Shown one piece after another: positions 51,122-60,248 of a DNA stretch of 64,000 bases. The stretch's first letter is position 1. Each line of letters begins with the position of its first letter. This DNA is from Pseudomonadota bacterium (GTDB lineage Bacteria > Pseudomonadota > Gammaproteobacteria > Xanthomonadales > Xanthomonadaceae): positions 62,001 through 126,000 of the forward strand of contig JAEWFT010000029.1 in the NCBI GenBank assembly GCA_023388715.1, given 5' to 3'. Below the pieces are notes generated by a model. It saw only the letters and a program-made list of their open reading frames with translations. It was not told the origin of the DNA and made no database searches. The position numbers were made by a program, and so were the translations under genes.

Positions 51122-51130
51122 CGGCGACGC

Positions 51131-51529
51131 TCAGCCGCCGCCGTGGCGCAGCCAGACCAGCGCATCGGCCTCGTTGGCGAACATGCGGATGTCGTAGCCG
51201 CGCTCCAGTGCCAGCAGCTCGGCATATTCGATGCGCGGGATCTGGTCCATCCGGCCCTCGACGTAGGCGATCCGCGCCTGATCCAGGCCCGTCCCCGCGA
51301 TGCGGTCGAAGAAGCGGCCCAGCTCCTCGTTGCTCATGACCTCGCCCTGCATGCGGTCCAGCACCAGCAGCTGCGTGGCCCCGGTCTCGCGCACCAGCGC
51401 GGCGATGCGCAGCCAGTAATCGAGCGACACCGGCAGCCCGGTGTCCTCGCCACCCGACACCGTCACCTGCAGCAGCGGCGGGTCGAAACGGGTGGCCATG
51501 CTGTAGCCGCCGGGCGCCACCACGGTCAT
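51131..51529 (-). CDS. SpoIIAA-like (STAS-like) protein
   Basis: 132 residues. PPLLQVTVSGG, LDYWLRIAALVRETGATQLLVLDRMQGEVM, IAYVEGRMD and a terminal MFANEADALVWL box, aligning in layout with the protein at 43423-43818. The start (ATG 51529) overlaps the glutathione peroxidase stop (ATGA). Unknown role; single-domain members are sometimes anti-sigma antagonist-like, but no kinase or sigma partner is nearby. Confidence 0.6.
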   Translation of the reverse strand: MTVVAPGGYSMATRFDPPLLQVTVSGGEDTGLPVSLDYWLRIAALVRETGATQLLVLDRMQGEVMSNEELGRFFDRIAGTGLDQARIAYVEGRMDQIPRIEYAELLALERGYDIRMFANEADALVWLRHGGG

Positions 51530-52011
51530 GCGAGCGCCGCCTCGATGTCGCGGCGCAGGGACTCCGGGCTGTCCACCGGGGCATAGCGTGCCAGCACCTG
51601 GCCGTCGCGGCCGACCAGGAACTTGGTGAAGTTCCACTTGATCGCGCTGATCCCCAGCAACCCCGACTTCTGCTGCTTGAGCCAGCTCCACAGCGGATGC
51701 GCGCCGGGGCCGTTGACCTCCACCTTGGCGAACATCGGGAAGCTGACGTCGTGCTTGAGCGAGCAGAACTGGCGGATCTCCGCGGCATCGCCCGGCTCCT
51801 GGTGGCCGAACTGGTCGCACGGGAAGGCAAGCACGACCAACCCCTGCTCCCGGTAGTCGCGCCACAGCCGTTCCAGCCCGTCGTACTGAGGCGTGAAGCC
51901 GCAGGCGCTGGCGACGTTCACCACCAGCAACGCCTTGCCCCGCCATTCGGACAGGGCTTGCGGGGTGCCTTCCAGGGTAGTCGCCTGGAAGTCATACGCC
52001 GTCGTCGTCAT
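51526..52011 (-). CDS. Glutathione peroxidase family (Cys type)
   Basis: 161 residues. NVASACGFTPQYDGLERLW with peroxidatic Cys (in place of selenocysteine), AFPCDQFGHQEPG with the Gln and resolving Cys region, and KWNFTKFLVGRDG with the Trp-Asn-Phe signature. Such Cys types usually use thioredoxin. Translationally coupled to the SpoIIAA-like gene. Confidence 0.94.
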   Translation of the reverse strand: MTTTAYDFQATTLEGTPQALSEWRGKALLVVNVASACGFTPQYDGLERLWRDYREQGLVVLAFPCDQFGHQEPGDAAEIRQFCSLKHDVSFPMFAKVEVNGPGAHPLWSWLKQQKSGLLGISAIKWNFTKFLVGRDGQVLARYAPVDSPESLRRDIEAALA

Positions 52012-52068
52012 GTCCGCGCCACCAGGAAGGTCATGGCCACGGAATATAGACGCAAATCACGTTTCCGG

Positions 52069-52497
52069 TCAGGTCCGGGTCGGCTCGGAAACTTCCTTGA
52101 CCACGTGCGCGGTGGCTTCGTCCTTGCCGGAGAGCGCCAGGTCGGCCAGCGCGGCGACGCCGGCCAGCTTGCCCTGCTCGTCGACCACGATGACGCGGCG
52201 GATCTTTTCGGCCTCCATCACGCAGGTGGCGTCGTACAGGCTGGTGCTGGCCGGGATGGTTTTCACCGGGCTGGTCATGGCATCGCCGGCGGTGCTGGCG
52301 TTGGCATCCTTGCCGCAGGCCACGATGCGGATAGCGATGTCGCGGTCGGTCACCGCGCCGATCGGCACGCCCGCCTCATCCACTACCGGGATCATCCCGC
52401 AGTCGTTGTCGATCATGCGCTGGGCGACGTCCTTGAGCGGGGTGGAGGCGTTGCAGCAGCTGGGATTGGCGGTCATCACGCTGGTGACATCGGTCAT
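52069..52497 (-). CDS. CBS-domain pair protein
   Basis: 142 residues of two CBS repeats: SVMTANPSCCNASTPLKDVA..GMIPVVDEAGVPIGAVTDRDIAI and TIPASTSLYDATCVMEAEKIRRVIVVDEQGKLAGVAALADLAL. No additional domain. Probably an adenine-nucleotide sensor. Located 57 bases upstream of glutathione peroxidase on the same strand. Confidence 0.92.
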   Translation of the reverse strand: MTDVTSVMTANPSCCNASTPLKDVAQRMIDNDCGMIPVVDEAGVPIGAVTDRDIAIRIVACGKDANASTAGDAMTSPVKTIPASTSLYDATCVMEAEKIRRVIVVDEQGKLAGVAALADLALSGKDEATAHVVKEVSEPTRT

Positions 52498-52637
52498 GGT
52501 CGTGCTCCAGTCGGTGGGGGAAGGGCACTATCGGCGCCACGGGGTGGCAGTCGCGTGAACCCCTGCCGTTCGTCACGCGCCCCGGGTCGGTCCTTGCGCT
52601 AGGCTGGGGACTTTCCGTCCGTCGCCCCGAGGTCCGC

Positions 52638-54809
52638 ATGAAGCACCCCATCGCCTGCGCGCTCGCGCTCGCCATCGCCACGTCGCTTGCCGGCTGCGTC
52701 ACCGCGCCGGCCGGCACCGGAACCCCGCAAGCCGAGGCCCCCATGCCCGCCGACAATCCGTTCTTCCAGCCGAGCCCGCTGCAGTACGGCTATCCGCAGT
52801 TCGACAAGGTCAAGGTCGAGCACTTCGCGCCCGCGTTCGACCGCGGGATGGCCGAGGAGCGCGCCGAGGTCGATGCGATCGCCAACAACCCGGCGCCGGC
52901 CACCTTCGAGAACACCATCCTGGCGATGGAGCGCACCGGCGAGATGCTGGGCCGCACGATGGCGGTGTTCTCCGGCTTGAATGCCACCAACACCAACGAC
53001 GCCATCCAGAAGCTGCAGGCCGACTACGCGCCGAAGTTCTCCGCGCACAGCGACGCCATCATGCTCAACGACAAGCTGTGGGCACGGGTGAAGTCGGTGC
53101 ACGACCAGCGCGCCTCGCTCGGCCTGGATCCCGCCGGCCTGCGTTTGGTCGAGAAGTACCACGAGAACTTCGTGCGTGCCGGCGCCGCGCTGACCCCCGC
53201 GCAAAAGGAGCGGGTGCGCGCGATCAATGGCGAGCTGGCCGCGCTGCAGACCAAGTTCAGCCAGAACGTGCTGGCCGAGGTCAATGATTCGGCGGTGGTG
53301 GTGGACGACCGCGCGCAGCTTGCCGGGCTGTCCGACGAGCAGATCCAGGTGCTGGCCAACAACGCGAAGGAAAAGGGGCTGGACGGCAAGTACCGGATCG
53401 CCCTGCTCAATACCACTGGCCAGCCGCTGCTGTCGCAGCTGGAGGACCGTGCACTGCGCGAGCGCATTTTCAAGGCCTCGGTGGCCCGCGGTGCCCGCGG
53501 CAACCAGTGGGACAACCGCGGCATCGTCAGCCAGGTCGCCAAGCTGCGTGCCGAGCGCGCGCAGATCATGGGCTACCCGACCTACGCCGCGTTCGGCCTG
53601 GCCAACCAGACCGCCAAGACCCCGGAGGCGGTGAACGCGATGCTGTCGCGCATCGCGCCGATCGCGGTGGCCAACGCGCGCAAGGAAGGCGCGAAGCTGC
53701 AGGCGATGATCGACCGCGAACAGAAGGCCAAGGGCCAGCCCACCTTCAAGCTGGAGCCGTGGGACTGGTCGTTCTACACCGAGAAGGTGCGCGCGGCCGA
53801 GTACAGCTACGACGAAACCGCGCTGATGCCGTACCTGGAACTCAACAACGTCATCGAGAAGGGCGTGTTCGGTTTCGTCGAGCAGTTCTACGGCCTGACC
53901 TTCAAGCCGCGTCCCGACCTTCCCGTCTACCACCCCGACGTCAAGACCTACGAGGCGTTCAACGCGGACGGTTCGTCGCTGGCCCTGGTGGTGGTGGATC
54001 CGTACGCACGCAGCTCCAAGCGCGGCGGCGCGTGGATGAGCTCGTACATGCAGCAGTCCAAGCTGCTCAACCAGAAGCCGGTGGTCGCCTTCCACCTCAA
54101 CGTGACCAAGCCGGCGGAGGGCAAGCCGGCGCTGATGACGTGGGATGACGTCAACACCGCCTTCCACGAGTTCGGGCACGTGCTGCACGGCATGTTCTCC
54201 AACGTCGACTACCCCTACTTCTCGGGGACCTCGGTGCCGCGCGACTTCGTCGAGTTCCCCTCGCAGGTGCACGAGATGGGCGCGACCTGGCCGACCGTGC
54301 TGCCGCTGTACGCCAAGCACTGGCAGACCGGCGAGCCGATCCCGCAGGCGCTGCTGGACAAGGTCGAGGCGGCCTCGAAGTTCAACGAGGGCTTTGCGAC
54401 CACCGAGTACCTGGGCGCGGCCCTGATCGACCAGGCCTGGCACCAGGTCCCGGCCAGCGCGATTCCGGATGCGGCCGCGGTGATGGACTACGAGGCGGCC
54501 ACGCTCAAGCGCGTGGGCCTGGATTACCCGGCGGTCCCGCCCCGTTACAAGACCCCGTACTTCAGCCACATCATGGGTGGCTACGCGGCCGGGTACTACG
54601 CCTACATCTGGTCCGAGGTGCTGGACGCGACCACGGTGCAGTGGATCAAGCGCAACGGCGGCCTCACCCGCGCCAACGGCGACCGCTTCCGCAGCACCCT
54701 GCTCTCGCAGGGCGGCAGCAAGGATGCGATGGAGCTGTTCCGCGATTTCAGCGGGCAGGAGCCGGACATCAACGCGCTGCTGGAGCGGCGTGGCCTGACC
54801 GGCAAGTAA
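52638..54809 (+). CDS. M3 family metallopeptidase (peptidyl-dipeptidase Dcp/OpdA-like), lipoprotein
   Basis: 723 residues. A signal ending in lipobox SLAGC (Cys about 20), so probably periplasmic and lipid-anchored, unlike cytoplasmic OpdA. Zinc motif FHEFGHVLHGMF (HExxH) about residue 512, with the downstream Glu in the family EFPSQVHE segment. Cleaves short peptides. A hairpin terminator follows. Confidence 0.93.
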   Translation: MKHPIACALALAIATSLAGCVTAPAGTGTPQAEAPMPADNPFFQPSPLQYGYPQFDKVKVEHFAPAFDRGMAEERAEVDAIANNPAPATFENTILAMERTGEMLGRTMAVFSGLNATNTNDAIQKLQADYAPKFSAHSDAIMLNDKLWARVKSVHDQRASLGLDPAGLRLVEKYHENFVRAGAALTPAQKERVRAINGELAALQTKFSQNVLAEVNDSAVVVDDRAQLAGLSDEQIQVLANNAKEKGLDGKYRIALLNTTGQPLLSQLEDRALRERIFKASVARGARGNQWDNRGIVSQVAKLRAERAQIMGYPTYAAFGLANQTAKTPEAVNAMLSRIAPIAVANARKEGAKLQAMIDREQKAKGQPTFKLEPWDWSFYTEKVRAAEYSYDETALMPYLELNNVIEKGVFGFVEQFYGLTFKPRPDLPVYHPDVKTYEAFNADGSSLALVVVDPYARSSKRGGAWMSSYMQQSKLLNQKPVVAFHLNVTKPAEGKPALMTWDDVNTAFHEFGHVLHGMFSNVDYPYFSGTSVPRDFVEFPSQVHEMGATWPTVLPLYAKHWQTGEPIPQALLDKVEAASKFNEGFATTEYLGAALIDQAWHQVPASAIPDAAAVMDYEAATLKRVGLDYPAVPPRYKTPYFSHIMGGYAAGYYAYIWSEVLDATTVQWIKRNGGLTRANGDRFRSTLLSQGGSKDAMELFRDFSGQEPDINALLERRGLTGK

Positions 54810-54830
54810 TTTCCCGCCGGGTACCACCAA

Positions 54831-54854
54831 CATCGCCGCCGCAAGGCGGCGATG
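54831..54854 (+). terminator. Terminator between convergent genes
   Basis: A 10-bp stem CATCGCCGCC/GGCGGCGATG with a GCAA loop then TCGTTTC, 21 bases past the M3 peptidase stop and just before the converging UdgX stop. It can act in both directions, though the T-tract is weak. Confidence 0.65.
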
Positions 54855-54859
54855 TCGTT

Positions 54860-56281
54860 TCAGGGCGCCGCAAGCAGCAAACGGAGGTCGGCAAGCCACT
54901 GCGCATAGGCGGCTGCCTGCGCATGGGCGGGCTGCCGCAGTACCCATGCCGGGTGCACGGTGGCCAGCGCGCGGGTGCCGTCATGCAGCGCGTGCCAGCG
55001 ACCGCGCTGTTCCATCAGCCGGAACTCCGCTCCGAACAGTGCCAGCGCCGCGGTGGCACCGAGGCAGACGATTGTTTGCGGGCGCACACGCTCGATCTCG
55101 CCCGCCAGCCACGGGCGGCACGCCTGCACGTGCGAAGCTTCCGGGTTGCGGTGCAGGCGCTGCTTGCCCCGCCGCTCGAAGCGGAAATGCTTGACCGCGT
55201 TGGTCAGGTACAGCGTTCCGCGCTCGATGCCCAGCTCGGCCAGCGCACGGTCCAGCAGCTTGCCGGCGGGACCGACGAACGGTCGCCCCGACAGGTCCTC
55301 CATGTCGCCCGGCTGCTCGCCGACGAGCATGATGCGCGCGCCTTCGGGACCCTCCCCGCACACCGCCTGGGTCGCAGGTTCCCACAACGGGCACGCGCGA
55401 CAGGCCTGTACCGCATTGCGCAGGGCGGCCAGCGACGTTTGGTCCGCCGCGACCTCAGCCGGGGGCGGCGGCGCGGCCGGAATCCGCCGCCGCGGGGCGG
55501 CGTGCTCGCGCTCGACCATTTCGCGCACCCGCTGGCCCGCTCCCTGGATCAGCGAAGGCAGCAGCTGCGCCTCGGGCAGGTGCTTCCAGTACCGGGTCGG
55601 CATCTCCTGCTGCATCATCCGCGGGTTCAACCGCGCCGGGTTGAAGATGTGCGCATAGTAGGTGCGCCACAGGTCCTCGCCGGCATCCGCGGTGGGGGCG
55701 TCGCCCGGCGTGCCGCCCGGGCCGAACTGCAGCGATTCTCGATCCCAGGTCACGCTGGCGTCCGGGGTGATGATGGCCCAGTGCATGCCGGCGAAGCGGC
55801 GCGCGAAGAACGGCGCCACCCGCTGCAGGATGTGGTGGTCCGGCTCGAACCAGGCGATGAAATGGTCGGCCTGTCCGGGCACTTCGCGGAAGCGCACGAA
55901 GGCCTTCATCTTGTGCGAATCGCGGCGCACGTCCTGCGCCAGCTGCATGGCGCGCCGGGTATCGGCGTCGGTCGGCGTGGCCAACAGCTGCGGCTCGCCA
56001 TGCGCGATCCGCCACAGCAGGCGATACAGCAGCGCATGCCGCTGCGGCTCGCGATGGCACAGCACGCTGGCCGCCAGTTCCAGGAACGCACGCGGCACCC
56101 GCGGCGACGCCATGACGGGCGGGGCGTCGGCGACATCGGGCAGCGGCAGCAGGCCTGACTGGCCCCCGGCCAGCCACTCGATCGCCTCCGGCGCGATCCC
56201 GGCCCGCAGCGCCGCCCGCGCCTGCTCGCGGAAGGCGTCGACTGACCACGCCGGCGCCACCGTCGCCGACCACCCGCTCAT
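54860..56281 (-). CDS. UdgX-type uracil-DNA glycosylase with N-terminal DUF4130 domain
   Basis: 473 residues. N-terminal DUF4130 domain (about 1-230: LYRLLWRIAHGEPQLLATPTD and HWAIITPDASVTWD). C-terminal uracil-DNA glycosylase from about 270 with Fe-S Cys (CRACPLW), GEQPGDMEDLSGRPFVGPAG, YLTNAVKHFRF, and the UdgX loop GKQRLHRNPEASHV, whose His forms the covalent link to uracil-DNA in characterised UdgX. VHPAWVLRQP is motif B. Starts 10 bases downstream of its radical SAM partner. Confidence 0.92.
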   Translation of the reverse strand: MSGWSATVAPAWSVDAFREQARAALRAGIAPEAIEWLAGGQSGLLPLPDVADAPPVMASPRVPRAFLELAASVLCHREPQRHALLYRLLWRIAHGEPQLLATPTDADTRRAMQLAQDVRRDSHKMKAFVRFREVPGQADHFIAWFEPDHHILQRVAPFFARRFAGMHWAIITPDASVTWDRESLQFGPGGTPGDAPTADAGEDLWRTYYAHIFNPARLNPRMMQQEMPTRYWKHLPEAQLLPSLIQGAGQRVREMVEREHAAPRRRIPAAPPPPAEVAADQTSLAALRNAVQACRACPLWEPATQAVCGEGPEGARIMLVGEQPGDMEDLSGRPFVGPAGKLLDRALAELGIERGTLYLTNAVKHFRFERRGKQRLHRNPEASHVQACRPWLAGEIERVRPQTIVCLGATAALALFGAEFRLMEQRGRWHALHDGTRALATVHPAWVLRQPAHAQAAAYAQWLADLRLLLAAP

Positions 56282-56291
56282 GCCCGCGCGC

Positions 56292-57554
56292 TCACCCGAA
56301 CAGGTCCGCCTGCCGCGGCCGGGGAGCCAGCTGCGTGCGCACCGCCGCAGGATCGTCCAGGCGCTGGCGCGGGTGGTGGTCGGTGGTGGCGATGAAGGGC
56401 AGCAGTTTGCTCATCGGCGCACGCAGGCGGGCGATGTCCGCCAGCCGCAGGCGCGTGTGGCGGCGGGCCATCAACACGCGCTTGACGTTGCGCACGCCCA
56501 GCCCAGGCACCCGCAGCAGGGCTTCCTTGGGCGCGCTGTTGAGGTCGACCGGGAACGCCTGCGGGTGGCGCAGCGCCCATGCGAGCTTGGGGTCGATGTC
56601 GAGGTCCAGCATCCCGCTGGCGGTCGGAGGGGCGATCTCCTCGACCTCGAAGCCGTAGAAGCGCAGCAGCCAGTCGGCCTGGTAGAGCCGGTGTTCGCGC
56701 TGAAGCGGTGGCGCGACCGCGGGCAGCGCGCGCGAGGCGTCGGGAATCGGGCTGAACGCCGAGTAGTAGACGCGCCGCATGCGGTAGTCACCGTAGAGGC
56801 GGTCGGAGGCCAGCAGCACGTCGCGGTCGCTGGCCCCGTCCGCGCCCACGATCATTTGCGTGCTCTGCCCGGCCGGGGCGTAGCGCGGCGGCCGGGCCTT
56901 GCGCGTGGGCGTGGCGAGTCCGGCATTGGCGGGCTTACGCGCCTCCTTCGCCTCCTCGATGCGCCAGCGCAGCTGGCCCATGGCGCTGCGGATGCCGGCC
57001 TGCGATTTTTCCGGCGCGAACTGCTTGAGCCCGCCCTCGGTTGGCAACTCGATGTTGATCGACAGCCGGTCGGCGTACCTGCCGGCCGCCGCCAGCAGTT
57101 CCGGCGAGGCATCGGGGATCGTCTTCAGGTGGATGTAGCCGGCGAAGCGGTGGTCCTCGCGCAGGCTGCGCGCGACCTCCACCAGCTGCTCCATCGTGTA
57201 GTCGCCGCTGCGGATGATGCCGCTGGAGAGGAACAGGCCCTCGATGTAGTTGCGCTTGTAGAAATCCAGCGTCAGCTGCACCACTTCGTCGGTGGTGAAG
57301 CGCGCGCGCGGCACGTTGCTGGACACCCGGTTGACGCAGTAGGCGCAGTCGAACACGCAGAAGTTGGTGAGCAGGATCTTCAGCAGCGACACGCAGCGGC
57401 CGTCCGGCGTGTAGCTGTGGCAGATGCCCATGCCCTCGGTGCTGCCGATGCCGCCGGTCTTGCTGGAGTTGCGCTTGCCGGCGCCACTGGACGCGCAGGA
57501 GGCGTCGTACTTGGCGGCATCGGCCAGAATCGCCAGTTTCGTGATCGTTTCCAC
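56292..57554 (-). CDS. Putative DNA modification/repair radical SAM protein
   Basis: 420 residues. Radical SAM cluster motif CVFDCAYCVNR near residue 69, with preceding GICHSYTPDGRCVSLLKILLTN, and SSGIIRSGDYTMEQLV. C-terminal helix-hairpin-helix (LLRVPGLGVRNVKRVLMAR) implies DNA binding. The gene regularly pairs with the UdgX/DUF4130 gene; substrate unknown. The start has no other candidate nearby. Confidence 0.93.
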   Translation of the reverse strand: METITKLAILADAAKYDASCASSGAGKRNSSKTGGIGSTEGMGICHSYTPDGRCVSLLKILLTNFCVFDCAYCVNRVSSNVPRARFTTDEVVQLTLDFYKRNYIEGLFLSSGIIRSGDYTMEQLVEVARSLREDHRFAGYIHLKTIPDASPELLAAAGRYADRLSINIELPTEGGLKQFAPEKSQAGIRSAMGQLRWRIEEAKEARKPANAGLATPTRKARPPRYAPAGQSTQMIVGADGASDRDVLLASDRLYGDYRMRRVYYSAFSPIPDASRALPAVAPPLQREHRLYQADWLLRFYGFEVEEIAPPTASGMLDLDIDPKLAWALRHPQAFPVDLNSAPKEALLRVPGLGVRNVKRVLMARRHTRLRLADIARLRAPMSKLLPFIATTDHHPRQRLDDPAAVRTQLAPRPRQADLFG

Positions 57555-57657
57555 CCTTAAATTCTGCGGGAACCGCGTCGCAAACCCTGAGCCGGACAGT
57601 CAGCAAGCTGAATCATTCATCGCTTGGCCTCCACGCCGCTGCCCCCATCTTCCTGCG

Positions 57658-58647
57658 ATGCCCGAGCTCGTCGTCCTGCGCCCCGAAGGCCTGTATTGCC
57701 CGGCGGGCGATTTCCACATCGATCCGTGGCGACCGGTGCCGCGGGCGGTGATCACCCATGGCCATGGCGACCATGCCCGCGGCGGCATGGGCGAGTACCA
57801 CGCGGCCACGCCCGGCCTGCGGATCCTGCAGTGGCGGCTGGGCGAGCAGGTCTACCACCCGCACGAGTACGGGGATGCCTTCACCCTGGGCGAAGCGCGG
57901 GTGTCGCTGCATCCGGCCGGCCACGTGCTGGGCAGCGCGCAGGTGCGGATCGAGGCCGGTGGCGAGGTGTGGGTGGCCTCGGGCGACTACAAGCGCCAAC
58001 ACGATCCCACCTGCGCCCCGTTCGAGGTGGTGCCCTGCGACGTCTTCATCACCGAGGCCACCTTCGGGCTGCCGATCTACCGCTGGCCCGACACCAGCGA
58101 GGTGGCCCGCGAGATCGTGGCCTGGCGCGAGGAATGCGCGGCCCGCGGCGAGGCCGCGATCCTCTACTGCTACGCGCTGGGCAAGGCGCAGCGCGTGCTG
58201 GCGGAACTCGCGGCGCATACCGACCGGCCGGCGTTCCTGCATGGCGCCATCGACACCGGCACCGGCGTGTATCGCGATGCCGGTATCCCGATGCTGGCGA
58301 CGCGTCGGATTTCGGACGAGGCGCGCGACCGCGATTTCGCCGGCGAACTGGTGCTGGCGCCGCCATCGGCCGCCGGCAGCGCGTGGATCCGGCGTTTCCG
58401 GCGGGCGCAGCAGGGCTTCGCCTCTGGCTGGATGCAGATCCGGGGCAACCGCCGCCGGCGCAACTACGACCGCGGCTTCGTGGTCTCCGACCATGCCGAC
58501 TGGCCGGCGCTGCTGCGCACCGTGCGCCAGACCGGCGCGCGCCGGGTGATCGCCACCCACGGCGCCACCGACGCGCTGGTGCGGGCGCTCAACGAGGACG
58601 GCATCGCGACCGGCGTGTTCAACACCGACTTCGGCGGCGAGGACTGA
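57658..58647 (+). CDS. Ligase-associated DNA exonuclease
   Basis: 329 residues. Metallo-beta-lactamase/beta-CASP fold: THGHGDHARGG, HPAGHVLGSAQVRI, SGDYKRQHDPTCAPFEVV, EATFGLPIYRW and VSDHADWPALL with final ATHGATDALV. First gene of the ligase-associated operon (exonuclease, ligase, helicase, PdeM). Divergent from the radical SAM gene across about 100 bases that should hold both promoters. TGATG overlap with the ligase. Confidence 0.93.
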   Translation: MPELVVLRPEGLYCPAGDFHIDPWRPVPRAVITHGHGDHARGGMGEYHAATPGLRILQWRLGEQVYHPHEYGDAFTLGEARVSLHPAGHVLGSAQVRIEAGGEVWVASGDYKRQHDPTCAPFEVVPCDVFITEATFGLPIYRWPDTSEVAREIVAWREECAARGEAAILYCYALGKAQRVLAELAAHTDRPAFLHGAIDTGTGVYRDAGIPMLATRRISDEARDRDFAGELVLAPPSAAGSAWIRRFRRAQQGFASGWMQIRGNRRRRNYDRGFVVSDHADWPALLRTVRQTGARRVIATHGATDALVRALNEDGIATGVFNTDFGGED

Positions 58648-60248
58648 TGCGCCGCTTCACCGACCTGTTCACGCGGCTGGACCGCAGCACCGGCACCGGC
58701 GACAAGCGCGCCGCGCTGGTCGACTACTTCCGCAGCGCGCCGCCGGAGGACGCGGTCTGGGCGCTGTGGCTGCTGGCCGGTGAAAAGATCGGCGGCGCCA
58801 AGGCGCGCATCGCCAGCAGCGGTGAGTTGCGCGCATGGATCGCCGAGGAGAGCGGGACCCCGGCCTGGCTGGTCGATGACAGCTATGAGGCGGTCGGCGA
58901 CCTGGCCGAGACGCTCGCCTTGCTGCTCGACGATCCGCCGCAAGCGGACGACGACGCGCCGTTGCATCACTGGATCGAGGCGCGCGTGCTGCCGGTCGCC
59001 AACGCCGATCCCGACACCCGCCGAGCGATGGTGGTCGAGGCCTGGCGCACGCTGCCGTTCGCGCAGCGCTTCGTCTTCAACAAGCTGCTGACCGGCGCGC
59101 TGCGCGTGGGCGTTTCGCGCGGGCTGGTACAGCAGGCGCTGGCGGAGGCCTCGGGCGTGGACATCGCCCTGATCGCCCAGCGCATGCTCGGCAAGTGGGC
59201 GCCGACGCCGGACTTCCTGCAGCGCCTGACCTCGCGCGCGCCGCAGCCGGGCGACGCCGCCTCGCCCTACCCGTTCTACCTCGCTTCGCCGCTGGAGGCG
59301 GACGCGGAATCGCTGGGCGCGCTCGATGAATGGCTGCTGGAGTGGAAGTGGGACGGCATCCGCCTGCAGCTGATCCGGCGCGGTGGCGACATGGCGCTGT
59401 GGTCGCGCGGCGAGGAGCGCCTTGACGGACGCTTTCCCGAGATCGAGGCGGCGCTGGCGACCCTCCCCGGCGACGCGGTGCTCGATGGCGAACTGCTGGG
59501 CTGGCGAGAAGGCGACACACCGCTGCCGTTCACCGCGCTGCAGACCCGTATCCAACGCCGGAAGCCGGGGCCGAAGATCCTGGCCGACACCCCGGTGCGG
59601 GTGCTCGCCTACGACCTGCTGGAGCTGGATGGCGAGGACCTGCGCAGCCGCCCGCTGGCCGAGCGGCGCGGCCTGCTGGAGCGGCTGCTGGCCGCGCACG
59701 GCGACCCGCGCATCCAGGCGTCGCCGCGGGTGGCGGCAGGCTCGTGGACCCAGGCCGCGGCGCTGCGCGAGGGCAGCCGCGCACGCGGCGTGGAGGGCCT
59801 GATGCTCAAGCGGCTCTCTGCGCCATACCAGCATGGCCGCAAGCGCGGCGACTGGTGGAAATGGAAGATCGACCCGCTGACCATCGATGCGGTGCTGATC
59901 TATGCGCAGTCCGGGCACGGCCGCCGCAGCACGCTGTACACCGACTACACCTTCGGGGTGTGGGATGGCGACGCGCTGGTGCCGGTGGCCAAGGCCTACT
60001 CCGGCCTCGACGACAAGGAAATCCTGCAGCTCGACAAGTGGATCCGCGGCCATACCACCGAGCGTTTCGGGCCGGTGCGGGCGGTGACGCCGCATCACGT
60101 GTTCGAACTCGGGTTCGAGGCGGTCAACCGGTCGGCGCGGCACAAGTCCGGCATCGCCGTGCGCTTCCCGCGGATCCTGCGCTGGCGCCACGACAAGCCG
60201 ATGCAGGAGGCCGACCGCCTGGACACCCTGCAGGCGCTCGCCCGATGA
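58647..60248 (+). CDS. ATP-dependent DNA ligase (ligase-associated operon type)
   Basis: 533 residues. N-terminal DNA-binding domain, adenylation domain with catalytic Lys in LLEWKWDGIRLQLI (KWDG) about residue 232, VLDGELLGW, RGVEGLMLKR and WWKWKID, then an OB-fold (VPVAKAYSGL...RHKSGIAVRFPRILRWR). Seals nicks in DNA damage response, role inferred from the conserved cluster. Overlaps the helicase by 4 bases. Confidence 0.95.
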   Translation: MRRFTDLFTRLDRSTGTGDKRAALVDYFRSAPPEDAVWALWLLAGEKIGGAKARIASSGELRAWIAEESGTPAWLVDDSYEAVGDLAETLALLLDDPPQADDDAPLHHWIEARVLPVANADPDTRRAMVVEAWRTLPFAQRFVFNKLLTGALRVGVSRGLVQQALAEASGVDIALIAQRMLGKWAPTPDFLQRLTSRAPQPGDAASPYPFYLASPLEADAESLGALDEWLLEWKWDGIRLQLIRRGGDMALWSRGEERLDGRFPEIEAALATLPGDAVLDGELLGWREGDTPLPFTALQTRIQRRKPGPKILADTPVRVLAYDLLELDGEDLRSRPLAERRGLLERLLAAHGDPRIQASPRVAAGSWTQAAALREGSRARGVEGLMLKRLSAPYQHGRKRGDWWKWKIDPLTIDAVLIYAQSGHGRRSTLYTDYTFGVWDGDALVPVAKAYSGLDDKEILQLDKWIRGHTTERFGPVRAVTPHHVFELGFEAVNRSARHKSGIAVRFPRILRWRHDKPMQEADRLDTLQALAR

